This document shows positions 21,401 through 35,100 of a DNA stretch of 64,000 bases, in pieces. The notes under the pieces were generated by a model. It had not been told where the DNA came from, did not search any database, and worked only from the letters and a program-made list of their open reading frames with translations. A program made the translations under genes and the position numbers. Source of the DNA: Patagioenas fasciata (Eukaryota; Chordata; Aves; Columbiformes; Columbidae); contig NC_092523.1 in the NCBI RefSeq assembly GCF_037038585.1, positions 47,943,501 to 48,007,500 on the forward strand. The letters are read 5' to 3'. Every line of letters begins with the position of its first letter. Within the stretch, counting starts at the first letter, position 1.

Positions 21401-23859
21401 AGGTATCTAGAAACAATTGTGCTCTGTCCTATTGTTTGTGAGGTTTTTTATTTGGGAGCGTGTCTCTGAAGCACATGCTATAGTATTTCCTCTGCATTAT
21501 CTGAGACTTTGCCTTTGTCCTCTTCAGATACTCTCTCTTTTTCTTTATGCTTTGAAAACACAGAGCTGAACCTTGGACTTGTGGTGTAAATTCTTCAAGC
21601 TGTGTACTTGAGGAGGAGGAGGGCAACTTATAACTTCTGTATAAAAAGAAAAAAAAAAGCACCTCCCTTCTCACAGGAAAAAGACAAAACCTCCTTCCTT
21701 CTCTGTAGGCTGCTTCTGTGGCAGAGTAGTTGGAAGACAGAAAATTTTTCAGTCTCTAATAGATTTCCTTTGGATTTGCTAAACTGTCGCTGTCAGCGAA
21801 GATTTACATCTGGACCATAGCAAACTGCTTACCTTTAAGAATATGGCTGAAGGGTATGTAACACAAATATATCTCTAGAGGACAAGTAGCACTAGACTCT
21901 TCAAAGGCTCAGTCTTCCTTTTCCAATTACGAATTATACTCCAAGGTCCAGGGGGAACCTTGGCCAAGAAGTACACAAAACATTTCTTAATGAAAATTAG
22001 GTTATCAGCATGATTCTGCTTTTCTGGTTATACAGACTGTGATTAGAGCGAACATGGTATTTAAGCAAACAGAGCCAAAGCTACTCTTCCATAACCTGTA
22101 ACCTACACACATGTCACGTCATAGTCAATAGTGGAAAAACATTCACATTTTCTATCCCTTCCTCCTCAAAAGTCACCTCTGACACTCTGGATTTAATCAT
22201 TTAATTATCTTGGATATTTTAAAAAACAGACTATTGTCAGTTAACCAGTAGGGAAAATTTTAGTAGACCATGATAGCACTATTGAACACTGGCTCTGCTA
22301 TTAATACAAGGCCTCCTCCGAACTAATTACAATGCAATCTATGTAAATCCCCTAGAATAGCACTGGCTTATTAATAGCTACTCACTATTCTCCCTGTTTT
22401 CGTAACATGCCCTCTAGTTTTCACCCTCCCAAAGTCACACTTCTGTCTGCTTTCACCTCTGTCTGATTTCGTAAAACTTCCCACTTTGTCCTCCTGATAG
22501 ACCATGTTTTTGGTAGACTCTCTAATCACCAAGCTACTGACTGGGAAATAGGTTACCTGCCATACAGGAAAATCCTGCAGTCTGTGTTGCATGAAGGGTA
22601 TCTTCCAGATGTGAAATTGGACATACTGGAATTTATTTTTTTTTTTTCCTGAACTAACATGAATTTTCACCTGATGGAAATTGTTACTGAGGGAGGGAAA
22701 AAGAAAATGTCATACTGTACAAGCCCACTGCTTTCTGAATAGTACTACTGTCAAGCTTCATGCCTGGAAGATGCAGAGACACAACAGGCAGTGAAAGATA
22801 ATGTAAGTCTGCATGTCTCTCTTATACCACCTAAAATACGATGAAATATTATTAAGTAGCATTCTTGTGTAAGTATAAGAATACTGATTTCCTCTATGAA
22901 TGGACCAATACTAGACAGGAGATGAACCATTCAGGTGCTAGGCAAAAAATCTATATCAAATCAGAGAGTAATTCTTAGTAGTGTTTTGTTCGTCTGTACA
23001 TCCTTTTTTGTTCCTGGCTTAGGTCTAGAATAAAGTGATTCTTCACCATTGTCAGATACTTTGTGAAGTCAGTAGGTGTTACATTCCACAGAGCAAATAA
23101 GAGACAGAGATAAGACTTGCAAAGGAGGACAGCTTCATATTGCATTTCTTGCAAATGATGTACAGAAAAAGGTTTCTGTTTCCTGGAAACTTACTTGGTT
23201 TTAATTGTTTACATTGTAGCTTAACTTCTCTTCAGAGTTTATGGCTAGCCCCTAAGAGTTGTAGGTATAAAATAGTTAATTGAGATAAGTGTTTGCTTAA
23301 TCTTTTGAAAAAAAAAAAGTTTTTCAATTTTTTCCTAATAATTATTTTATTTATGCCAAATAAATAGTGCCAGAGAAAAGCTGGGCATTTATCTTTGTGT
23401 GAGAATAATTACTTCAAACTCTCACAGTGGACAGTTGGAGACTCTCAGAGATTGAGAGCAGTCAAGACAAAACCTCCAGTATGACTTCCAGCAAAATCAT
23501 GGACATAAAACCCCATATTTTAAGGTCCCTCCTTGTTCTGCAAGGTATTCAGTAGGAAGTTTTACTGAAATCCTCAGCAATTTGCTGAATTAGAGGTCAG
23601 TGGCCATTGGAGATTTGGGTCAAATATCAGCATTAGTAGGTGCCTAAATTCTTTGAAATCAAGTCACCTTGAGATTTTTTCAAAAGCGTTTGGCAGGTGA
23701 GAAGTGCTCATAACCCTTTGTATTTAAAAAATCACTAGATGAAATGCATAGACAGCGTTAGGATCAAAGACCAGGCTCCAAGTCTGTTTCTCCCCCTTTG
23801 AAATCTGGTTCATACCTGCCAGCTAGTACAATCATGCTCCTCTTGCTTGCTCTTCCCAG
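18459..23859. other. Unannotated intron-like or intergenic sequence
   Basis: No transposon recognised. A bottom-strand frame at 18709-19032 is open for 107 codons and a bottom-strand frame at 22371-22670 for 99. Both are within the range expected by chance in 64 kb. A poly-A run occurs at 20026-20044. Strong bottom-strand donor-like words (AAAG|gtaagt at about 20851, AAAG|gtaagc at about 21834) have no convincing partner acceptors. Confidence 0.5.
20026..20044. repeat. Poly-A run, 19 nt
   Basis: Nineteen consecutive A after tttttt-like sequence. Simple repeat. Confidence 0.85.
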
Positions 23860-23961
23860 GCTTCTGCTCTTTGCAGCATGGTACCCCAGCTTCAAAGGAC
23901 TCCCTAGTTTCCCACTTTGTAGAAACCGATGGGTAAAAAGCGTTGATGCAAGGAAGGAAAG
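23860..23961 (+). other. Exon-like segment on the top strand
   Basis: The pyrimidine tract ctcctcttgcttgctcttcccag is followed by 102 nt and then GAAAG|gtgagt. These are two strong splice sites in the right order. One frame is open throughout (33 codons, including SFPLCRNRWVKSVDARKE) and the other two contain stops. Entry is one nucleotide into a codon and exit leaves two nucleotides. I recognise no domain. It could be a coding or non-coding exon of a top-strand transcript from island 1, or a chance pair. The next exon-like segment to the right (about 24160-24312) does not continue the same phase. Confidence 0.25.
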
Positions 23962-26170
23962 GTGAGTTTGAATTGCTTTCACTAAGTTAAAACTAATCCA
24001 TGCTCTTTTATTTTGTAGGCAAATCGTCTATTAATGAACTATTTATAGGGCCAACAGCAGCTCCTCAGCAGATGTGTTTTGAAGACATCTCCCTTTGGTT
24101 CTTTCGAAGAGCAGTTTCTAGACTCTGAGTGCTAACTAAATCAAAATCTTCATTTGTAGCCCTAATTCGTACACTGAAATCTCCAGGGAGGACAGGATTG
24201 CAGTTCCACTCTCCTGTATTGCATAGCCCTTTAGCTAGTTCTAGGCAAGCTCCCTCCTTGCTCACTTCTTGGATGGCCTTTGTAAGGGGTTTAGTTCTCC
24301 CCATGCACTCCATGGAACACAGGTATGAATTTCACTCTACCATCTGAAAGTGAGGCAGTGCCACCACTGTTGGAAATCTGGCCATTAACTCTCTTGCTGA
24401 AGGCAAAATAAAGAACCAGAAATAATCAGAATTATAATTCAAGAGAAATTGTCTTTCAGCTGCCTTTTTTAGTGTGTTTCTGTTGTTTTGATTTTCCTAT
24501 TTTTCCTTATATTTCTCTCCCCTAAATGAGATTCTGTAGTATTTTACTTGCATTAAGGGAAACTTTCATATGGTTGCCATCTACCTATACAAAGGAAAAG
24601 TAAATAATGCATAGTTAGTATCCTAAATAGACTGGATTATATCATGAGCTGTTATTAATTTTGAACTTGGACTGTTACAGTTCAAGAAATAGAGCCTAAC
24701 TGTACAGCATGAGTTGTACATACTTGTCTCCGAGAAATCAGTTTGCGCATCCAAGAACTCATATATGAACAGAATGTAAGTTGCCAGATACTAGTGTCTT
24801 GAGATTCTTTATCATAAGAAATAATTTGTTCAAGTTCAAGCTTGACACCTTTGTTTAAAAAAAAATAATAATTTTTAGAGACAATGTCCTTTAACATATA
24901 GTCACTGGAAATTGTAATCCTGATGAAATTCAGTGTTTTTCATTTGTTGGCTTTGGCAGCTGTGCATTAGTAAAATAAATAAATTAAATAAACAGCAACA
25001 TCTGTTCCAGTCACTAGAGGCTTATTGCTGGAGTTATCTGCATCAGATGGGAGGAGAAGCTCTAGTAGAAGAGCCCAGCTTTCCAGAGCAGAGATTAGTG
25101 GAGTCACTAGGAATAAATATGTGGATTTGTGTGACCTGTGGGAAATATCTCACCTGCCAAATGATGAAACTAACTAGTATTAAAGTCTGAAGTCCTCTAG
25201 CATCTATTCTGCATTATTCATATGAGTCAAAATCCCATTATATTCAAAGAGCTAATATGTTATCACTCTTTATCTTAATTTAACAAAACCTATGGTGTGG
25301 TTGAGAACCTAAGCCTGTAGGTCCAGGATACTTTATATATGAATATGAATATTATGAATGTGTATATATATGTACACATAATTCTTTACATGCATGTATG
25401 TGTGAACGAGACTGGATAATACACATATGACCTTACATGCTGTAGTCAAGGCACCTCCGTGTCTTGTTTTGGTAAACTAAGCAATAAATACATTGGAAAG
25501 TAAGACAAAGTGACCTAAAAATGCCTCAAGATTCAAACTCCATGAATCTCTCCATGAACCTGGGAGGGCTGCCAAAAAGTAGGTATTTTATGCAGGTATT
25601 CCTGTGCTAGTATCCACATCTGATAGGTTAATGAATGCTCTCTTAAAATTTTTAAAAAGGTGCGAAATAAATTCTTAGTCAGCCAGACACATGTAACTTG
25701 CCAACTCTGTGAAAATAATCTGGCAAAATAGTACACAGCTACAGCTGTAGGTAAAAAGGGGCAGAATGAACCAGAGTGTTTCACTTCCTTTATTGGAATC
25801 CAGAAACCCAAATGGAAGTTGCTTATCAGGGTTGCAACCATAGACAGAAATACATGCTAATAAATAAATATTAGAATTGGAAGGTAAACAAAATTGAAGT
25901 TTGTAGACTTCTGAAGATTATTGTGCTGCTGAAGTGCTATAATTGTGTAGTGCATGGTTGTTTCAATTGGCAAAATCATATTTCTGTGAAACTATTTCTA
26001 TATTGAGTCCTAAGCACTTAAGAAAAAAAAAATATGGTATTAATCTGTTCTTAGCTGGAGCCTGAAAGTCAAAAGAGGGATTTTTTTTACAGAAATTGCT
26101 TCTGGGAAGTTGCCCACCTTCTTCTGGTTCTTGTGCAGACACCTCTTCGGAGCTAAACACAGCAATCAGA
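23962..26170. other. Unannotated sequence between exon-like segment and CR1
   Basis: Single-copy DNA. At 24065-24347 both strands are open for 70-80 codons, so neither can be preferred. An alternating AT-rich patch occurs at about 25335-25385. No gene is assigned. Confidence 0.45.
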
Positions 26171-26895
26171 GACTCACAGAAACAGAATCGTTCAGGTTAG
26201 AAGGTGTCTCTGGAGGCCAGCTAGGCCAAGCTCCTGCTCAGAGCAGAGCCAAATAAATCAGGTTGCTCATGGTGTTTTCCAGTCCATCTTCAAATATTTC
26301 TAGGGATAGAGATTCCACAACATCTCTGGGCCCTTGTTCCAGTGTTTGACTGCACGCATGGTAAAAAAGTTGTTCTTGATACCTACTAGGAATTCTCTGT
26401 GTTTTAACATGCACCCTTTGCCTCTTGCCCTACCACTCTGCACCTTCAATAAAAGACAAAGGCACGCTGCTGACTCACATGTCCAACAGGACTTCCAGGT
26501 GCCTTTCTGCAGAATTGCTTTTTACTTAGCTGTTGTCCATCCTGCCCCATGAAGCTATTCCATACCTGACGCAGGACGTTGCATTTGCCCCTGTTAAACT
26601 TTATGAGGTTTCCATCAGCACATTTATTCAGGATGCAGAGGTCCTTTGAAATAGCAGCCCTGCCCTTCAGTGTAAGGGTCGTGCCCCCCAGTTTGGTGTC
26701 ACTGAGAAACCTGCTGTGCAGGCAATCCATCCCATCATCCAGGTCTTTATTAAAGGTGTTAAACAGTATTTGCCCCAGTGTCCATCCCTGCCTGAAAGCA
26801 CTGCCAGTAAGTGACGGGTAGTCGGATTTTGTAGCACTGATCACAGCCCCCTGGGCTCAGCCGTACAGCCAGCTGCAATGCCTGGCTTCCTACAA
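26171..26895 (-). mobile_element. CR1 LINE, 5'-truncated and decayed
   Basis: About 725 bp matching the 3' part of the chicken-repeat-1 family in reverse orientation. The left end reads tcacagaaacagaatcgttc..., the usual reverse complement of the CR1 3' end. Phrases typical of CR1 follow, such as ccatcatccaggtc and gtttggtgtca. The bottom strand encodes a reverse-transcriptase remnant (26446-26844) with LGQILFNTF, DTKLGG and LIKFNRGKC. At the catalytic box the acidic pair is not intact (FLSD where CR1 has FADD), and the frame runs on without a normal start, so the copy is dead. CR1 marks the genome as avian or other sauropsid. Confidence 0.9.
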
Positions 26896-28728
26896 AAGGC
26901 AGCTGTCAGGGCCTTCCAATGAATATTCCCTTAATTTTAGTCAGTCTGTGGCATTGTTATTCTTGTAATATAAGCACTAGAAGGCTGTCAATGAAGTGAT
27001 CTGGTTGCAGGTTTAAAGCAGCAAGGAAGCAGGAGGTAGTGGCAGTGTGAGGGACAGTATAATAACCAAAGCCTAGGAAGAGGTGTCGGAATGCCTTGCT
27101 AGATCACTGATCATTGCAACACAGGGATTATGAGGCAACAGTTAAAATGGGTTCAAAGGGGAGTAAATAAAATAGAGAACAAGTCCCATTGATTATAGTT
27201 GGTATTGAAAAAGGTATTCCTGGTGCTTTCTCTGACTCAGAAGGTTTCTGAACTGCTTATTGCTGTAGAGAGAAGTTAATTAAACTATTTTTGTCCTCTT
27301 CTTATAAGTATGTATTGTTAGCGACTGCAGAAGATGCGCTATCAGGCTGGGCAGACCCATCTGTATGAGCCATTATAGAGTACTTGACTTCCATCTCTTT
27401 TCACATTCAAAACATGAAAGTAGTAACAGGATAAGTGGTGGTTAGGTAGAACTTGAAGGAAAGAAGATGTTGACTTTGTTCTGATATGCAGGAGGAAGCT
27501 GAGAAGGTTGGGGGTTCCCACTTTCTTTTTCATCCTTTAGAAATATCAATTTATTGCGAGCAGCATGTGTGAAAGAGAAATGAGCAGAATATGGACTATT
27601 TAGAGTAATTGTTACAGCTCTGGGAAGAATTATATTTACCAGTTCTCCCTACTTTAAGCACTGAATGTCAGCCAAGTAAGTCAGATGGATATGTGTGGGT
27701 AAAAGGGCTATGTGGTAATTTGAAGGAACATGAGTATGCCAGCACAGTCTTCTTCAACTTTGTATGAGGTTGCTTTTCAGTTTTCAAATTATATCTCAGT
27801 CTAACAGGTAATTTTCAGACTTGCTGCAGTGAAAGTTGTTCACATGAAAGTATAGTGCAGACTGTATTTGATTACTAATTGGTTAGCATTTATCTCTCCA
27901 CTTTTCTCAATTTTGTATTACTTCTGGCCTGGAAAGAACATCAGTAATAAGTGGACATCATAGAAACAGAAATGAGGAACTGAAGCATGAAGATATTTAT
28001 TGTGTAATAACTAATTTTGATAATTGCAGCTGTTTGAAGTAAAAACATAAATGGTTCATATAAAGTAATTCTGGTTTTAAGAATAATAAGCTATGTGATT
28101 TAGTAGCACTGGGAACTAACTTCTTTAAAAGTTACTGTGGCTAATGCTTTATTCATGCTAATTTCATGCTGTTAAAACTCCACCAGCATTAGTGGAGTTA
28201 ATTCAGATTTTCATTTACATAAATGCAAAGAAAGCTCAGCCTCAGTGATATTTTACATACTGGTTTAAGTATGCTTGAAACTGCTACACCCACTTAATTC
28301 CACATAAAAATAAACCTAATGCAGAGAGATCTAATTGTTCTTATTTCACGCTTAAACTTCTATGGCAAACAGCAGAACAATGATATACTGTTCTTTGACA
28401 TTTTAGATTTGCAATATTTGTTGAACATTCAGAGGCTTTTTGGGCTGTATTTTTATCAATGAAAAGTCTGTGAAAACACTTAACTAAAAATTAACTTGCA
28501 TTAACGTAATCCTGTCCACTAGCTTCCATAGATGATGGAAGTACTAACTGCCTGTATCAAAGGAAAGAAAAAGCATTTGATTTTTAAGACATAAATCAAG
28601 TCCTTAATTTCTTACTCTTTGATCAGCTTTGCTTATGCGGGCACTTAATCTGACCCCCTTTGCCATCTAATTTTCAACCTCTTTCCTTTCCCTCCCCTTA
28701 GTCTTTGAGCTTTAATCAAGGACAGAGT

Positions 28729-28748
28729 TTTTATTTATTTATTTATTT
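28729..28748. repeat. (TTTA)n microsatellite
   Basis: About five tandem ttta units. Simple repeat. Confidence 0.8.
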
Positions 28749-31359
28749 CCTCCAGAGACTTCTCATGTCTCATTCATTTTTCTCTCTAGTAAACGTTTAG
28801 AAACTCTGCTGCAATGTTAAACCATTAGGAAATACCCATTTCTTTTTTGTAGTTGTTGTTACTAGGCTGCCGCTCTATGGCCTTATGCATAAACTACAGT
28901 TTTAGTTGCACTGAAGTAAACTGTACTGGAGGAGTTTCTGGGAGTGTGTGATAGAATATCTATGTGCTTCACATTCTACAGTGAGAGTATGATTACCTTA
29001 GAGAGGACAAAGGAAAAGACTACCATTTCACTGGTAGACACCTACCAGCCTGATAAAATACATTACATACTATCGTTTTGATTATTAATGCTGTGCATAC
29101 TGTATTACCCTAACATGTAATTTACCACTATGCTGCTTGCCCTGGCTGTCTAAAATAGTGCTATTTTGATTTGGAATTTCAAATAAGAGAATGTTCAGTC
29201 TTTTATGCCATAAAGCAAAAGGATATGCTTTCAAAATACTCTGGCTAAGAAATCAAGTACATGCTTAGACTGATACATGCCTGGTGCCTTTCGTAAATAT
29301 GAAGTTTTGATGGTTTTGAATCTGTGCAATAACTAAGTCATGGAAATGAATCAAAGTGTGTTTTAAATGTAGGAGCTTATATGTAGCCAGAAACAGTGGT
29401 TTATAAATGGGTTAAAGGGACATCTAAACTTTTAGTCCGTTTTTTTTCACTTATGCAAGGTTGGAATATGCTGCTTGGTATTATATAAGACTATTTTCTT
29501 ATCTGCTTCTGGAAAGAACTGCTTTCTGGACTACCATGAGCAAACTTTGGATTTGTCTGCCTGTAAGCACTTCTGCTTGAGTTTTTCAGTGTCAAGACCT
29601 TTTGCAGGCAAAACTCATGTTGAAGAGGGTGGGAATGGCACTGCATGTATGTATAGTATTATTCCTCACCCTTGGGCATTTTTGCATGTTTCCATTCAGA
29701 AAATGGAATAAAAGCAATCTTGAGATGTGTTCCCACCTTCATTTTTAGAACACCCAAGCAAGAGGAAAGCTCCAAGGTTAACTGAGATCTAATTTCTGGT
29801 AGCTGTTAACTTCTAAAAAACACAGCCCTTGGTTGATGTACTGTCAGTGACCATCAGTTACTACGTAAAATATTGTAAGGCCTTCAAAATGATACTATTT
29901 TCTCTACAATACCTACCATTTGAAAGCACTCTGAAAAATTATAGTCTAAAACAAAGGAAAATCATTCATTCAGGTGAATAAAAGAGGTCTTATTGGCCAG
30001 AGAAGACCAGTAGCTTGAAAACAAGCTCAAAATTTTTAATATATGATGTTTTCCTTTGAATATTCTCTTGTATGCACTCCTGGGTTTGCTGGAGGGCAAG
30101 GGGGGAGAAGGATTGTTAAAAATTAAAGAGCTTGCTCTTACTAAAATAAAAATCCAACATACAGTCATCATTGATTTAAACTAAAACAGGTGCTGACCTT
30201 TGGCCTTGTTAGTAACGTGGTACCAGAGAACATCTACAACATTTTAATATTTTGTGTTAATGTAGAATAATATTATAGCAAGGGACAAAACTTCTTAGAA
30301 TAGTATTTTCCAGGATGTTCAGCCATAAAGCACCTTTGATTTCTAAACAGAACCTGCTGTTAGAAGTGCTAATTAGTTCTGCCGAGAAGGTTACAGTGCC
30401 TATGCCCTAATAAAGTGAACTGTGATACATAATAGGAGGCTCTGAATGCCCCAGTTGTATCCTTCCATTTACAAATATTGCAAGTAAAATTTACTGTGAG
30501 CAGGAGACTGAGAAAGAATGGGAGATCATAAAGCAATATAAAGCAGGAGCTCAGAAAGAAGTTGGATGAGAAACAGCTTGGGTATGGGAACTAAACCAAT
30601 ATAAAAGGAGATTTAAAATAACCTCATTTTCCAAAGTATCTCTATAGCAGTCATTGCAAGCAAGAGCAACATAAGAAGTGTGGCTTATAAACCATATGCT
30701 GGAGTTGCAAGTGACAATACTGAAATATAGTATCTTTGAAGAACAGAGATTCTGACCAAATAGCTAGAGGCTGGAATGCAAAAGAAAGTGAGGCTGCTTG
30801 AAGCATGATCTAAGTGCAAGATCCTTCTGAGGCAGCACAAGATCCTCCTCTGTAGCTTATTTGTTATAGCAAAAGCACTGAGGTCCCAGAGTACTGATCG
30901 GTGCTGTGTACAAACCCAGCAAGTGCTGCAGTGCAGCAGTCTGACACCTAACATGTCCAGCTGAAACACTCGAGTCTACCAGCAAAGCTAAAGGGTGAGA
31001 CTTAAAGTAGGAGACAGTGAGAAAACATCAACAAATTTTCTGTTGGGTGGCACTGTGTCAGGTGTACACACAAGGAAACTATGTATGCAGAGGCATAGAG
31101 CTAGCAGAAGCCAGGTTATCTGTAGTTGCAAGAACTAACTAAACTCTTAAATCAACATAATAAATTGAACTGCAAACCAGACCAGATCCTGCAACAAACA
31201 CAGTTTTTGAGCTGCTGTAATAAACTGCATAATTTCCTTCACATGGAGATACTAAAAATGTCAGTCTTGTACGAAGTGTTGTATTTCTTCCCCTGAAACT
31301 TTTGCATAACTTTGTTGCCGTTTACCATTTTTTTTCTCCTGCATTCTTCCTAAATGGTT

Positions 31360-31445
31360 AGAAATGCCAGTGCACTGTATTCCAGATATGGCTGTAATAG
31401 GGCTGCAACAGGGCTGTATAGAGGATTGTTTATGCTACTGAATTC
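31360..31445 (-). mobile_element. Possible very old CR1 fragment
   Basis: The order of words tgcactgtattccagatatggct...agggctg...tatagaggattg parallels the reverse complement of the CR1 segment that describes itself as ...agtactccagg-tgtggcc...aggg...tagaggg. Only about 85 bp resemble it and divergence is high, so this is tentative. Confidence 0.25.
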
Positions 31446-32098
31446 CAGTATGATCCATGACTATTCTCAAAATACCACTGTTTCTTTGTTTTTACAATGG
31501 CATCATATAACAGGCCTGTATTTAGTTGCATACTTTTCACCTGACTGGTCTGGCTCTGCTTCTCAGACAGTAGGTGTCCAAAACTGACATGTTTTTTAAA
31601 ACAAAATAACATGCTTCAATGTTTTAGAAATGTAAAAACATCTTAATACTACTGAATGATCCTGATGCTGAGGAAGGGACCTTTTCTTCCTTCTGCATCT
31701 AAATTTTTCACAGAGGGAAAACGCCTAGAAAACCAAACCAACCTTAGTGTCAAGACATAGAAATATAAATAAATGCTTTTATTATACTTTATCTTCTTTT
31801 CCTCTTCTTCTGCCTACTAGAAAACATATTCTGTGTATTTATTTTATCATAGTGCCCAGTTGATTTAGTTACATCCAGAATCCTGCTATGCCAAACAGAA
31901 AGTGCCTGGAGGCCCCAAATGCAGTTTTCCGAGTTTTCCTTTCCCTTGTCACTAAAGACCTTGGGTAGCACCATTGAACTAGCAAGGTTAGAGCCCTGGA
32001 GAGGCAGAATTAATGACCTGCTTTTGCCATCCCTGGTGAAATGCCATTTCTCTTTTCTGTGTTTCTGTTTCCTCATGCACTGTACTTCCTTTCTCTTG

Positions 32099-32118
32099 TT
32101 TTTTTTTTTTTTTTTTTT
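32099..32118. repeat. Poly-T run, 20 nt
   Basis: Twenty consecutive T. Simple repeat. Confidence 0.85.
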
Positions 32119-35100
32119 AATTGGCATTTGTAGCTTTGTATTGTGTTGGCTTTTTTCTGTGTTTGTTTTGACAGTAAGCTTTTCAGTGTAGGAACAGTGA
32201 ATTTATACAGTACCTAACACAAAAGGGCCAAATCTGAGCTGGAAGCTCTTGGTGTCAATATAATCACATTATTAAATTCCTTAGCCCAGGTACTCCAGCT
32301 CACTTTATCACTTCATTTCACTAGATGTAGTTCCTCACAGCACTTCTTCCTTAGTAATATTCTGTTCTAGCAGGGATGAGCAGATCAGAAGGAGCAGGAC
32401 ACCCAATACCACCCTTGCGAAACAGCAGAGGCCATGGTCAGATCCAATTAAGAACAAAACTTAAGGGACAGTGAAGTTAGTTATTCCCTTCAGCTATCCA
32501 GTGCTCTGCCCTCTCTCACCTCAGACCAAGTTTTGCATTGAAATAATCTCCTGTCTTGATTTTCCCAATGTATTTAATTATCTGTACTGTTTGTACTATT
32601 TCTTTTCATGTTATGTCGAGTAAGCTGCCATTTCTTTTCCTGTTGGCTTGACTGCAAAAGTCTTATCCTGAATATGTACAGAATCTAGTACAGCCTTCAG
32701 GCAGTGGTGAATCTCCAATACTGTTATTTATAAAAGATATTTTGTGGACACTATACACACAGTAGTAGATTTATTGAAGTGTAAAGAGAAAAATTGCTCA
32801 ATACAATGCAACACTTCAGGAACACATTTTGGTATAGCTCTCAATCACACACAAACATGAAGTTATACTGTCTGTCATAAAAGAATTGAATGTGATAAAT
32901 TCTGTGAGCAGTATATTAAATCTAAGGCTCCAAAGCCAGCCACTTTCACTGTACCAGCTCCAGGAAGCTGGCTTGCTTTCCCTTTAGTCTTATATTAACA
33001 AATTTGGTGCTATATTTAACAAATTCCCATGAAATTATATGGGTGTTCTTTCTCTTCAAAACACAGCTTTTTGTAACTTCACTCTTTCATATTTTCTCTT
33101 CACATCCTAATAGATAAATATTCACACCTCAGAATTTCCCACAGTTGGCTTGAATTGGCAACTCTGTTGTTTATTAGAAGAAAGGCAAAGGACTGAAATG
33201 GAATGGCATTATTGCCCTATAAATGTGATCTCATCAAATCAATCCACAGGCCTGGAAAATTTGTAGTTCTTCCATTGAACTGCTTCAACTCTGGGTGTGT
33301 TTTGCAGATAATGTGAGGATTTACATGCCTGATCCAAAACCAGCTGAAGCTGGCAGAAAGATTCCATTGTTTTGACTGTAATTCTTTGGAGTATATGTCC
33401 TCATCTACTGATACAGATTAAAATAGGCATTCAGAAATACCTGTGCCAAGCTCCTGTTCCTTCCTCACTGCCAGATTACAACACAGGGAAAGCACTCATA
33501 TTTCAGCTGTTTTTTATAAAAAAAACCCCATGTTTTTAATGAAAATGAGGAAACCCAGTTCTGATGTAGAGGGGAGCCTGCCAAATTAAGAAAACAGGGC
33601 AGCAGCCGAAAGACTACAGGAGAATTCTTACACTGCATGTCTAGAAGCAGAGGACGGAACTCACAGCCTGAGAAGATAAACAGGACCAGTTTTAAATTGC
33701 CTCTTCATTCCTCTAATTCTCAGTTGCTTGGCGGTCCAAACTGGCTTCCAACTGGTGCTCAAGTTCTGGCTCTGAGGGCTGCCACTTGTCATGTTTTGCA
33801 AGACACCTTAGAATAATCAGCCTTCATACTCTTTATACCTTTATTCTCCACTCAACAAGAACTCCACCTATTGCAGAACACTCCAACTGTCTTAATGGGT
33901 ATAAAATGGGTAGAGCACATGTGAAGACATTTGAAGTGCACAAGAACTACTTCATTTTATTGACATGCCCTAAGTAATTTCTGTGAGGCTCACTTTCTAG
34001 GAAGGGCAGTGCTAGTACATCTGTGTCGTCACTGTTCCAGTTCATCACTGATTTTGCTCCTAAAAACAACAGGAGAAATACAGAAGACATGACACTGGAG
34101 GCTGTGGTGAAACCTTTGTAAAACTTCTTTGTGGTCAGAGTCTGGATCAGTGTGGACCATATGGGCTCATTATAAATGTGCTAGAATATTTATTATACAA
34201 AGAATAAATATAGAACCATAACTTTTTTAGCCAACAAAAGAGTAAACTGTGAGACAAGTGAGGAATTAATCAAATGTGTAGTTAACGGCACAAACATAAG
34301 AACAGCAATATTGAATGTAAGGCCAGGATTTCTGTGAAGTAACAGACATCTCAGTGTGTCTTTTCATTCTTTTCATTTCCTAGATGAAGGTAATAATGAT
34401 TGGGAAGTGTTTGGGGCATTTAGAAGCCAGAAATAAACTACAATGTATAGCAAGTTTGTCCTGCCCTCCCTTTTCTACTGCTACCCCTTGCTTCATGACT
34501 CTCTTGCTTCCACCTCCCTGTTCCTTAAAAGTGCTTTTCCTCATTAGTGATCATGTCACAGCCCTTCACCAATGAAAGGTCTTACAAGATAGTCCCTCTG
34601 GATGGTTTCTGATTTTACTATTTCTCTTGATTCCTCACTACCATTTAATAAAATTGATACTTCTGGTAGCCTGACAATTTCCTGCTTGAAATAATAAGCT
34701 TTCAAATAGCATGTGTGTATTAGGCAGGCTGACTGAAGACAGACATAGTATGAGAACTGGGAGGCCTTTTAATGAATATTTTGAATATAAGAAGAATCAT
34801 GTGGTAGGAGTCTAGAAACAAGACATTAGACAAACCAAAAATTAAGTCCAATGGGCATCATTTTAAAACATTTTTACTTGGTTCAATAGAATCTGTTCTA
34901 TTTTCTTTCTCAGGAGTGCTGTGGACTTCTATTTTTCCTATTTCTTCTTGGCTCACTCTTTGTATTCTGATACCACTTCGCACAGAAAAAGATTACCTCT
35001 TGGACAGTTCAGTTACACACACTGCTCAAGTCAGCCGGACAAGGAAGAATGGTAATACAAACTGTCCATCCTTTCAACGTGATTTGGATTACACTGCAGA

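Noticed and set aside
22371-22670. 99-codon bottom-strand frame as an exon
   Set aside because: It has a weak ATA|gtgagt donor and an acceptor-like ttcccag, but the direction conflicts with the top-strand trend and the length is expected by chance.
24065-24347. Protein-like frames on both strands at 24.1-24.3 kb
   Set aside because: Both strands are open over the same bases, so neither is supported. The top-strand version does not continue the phase of the segment at 23860-23961.
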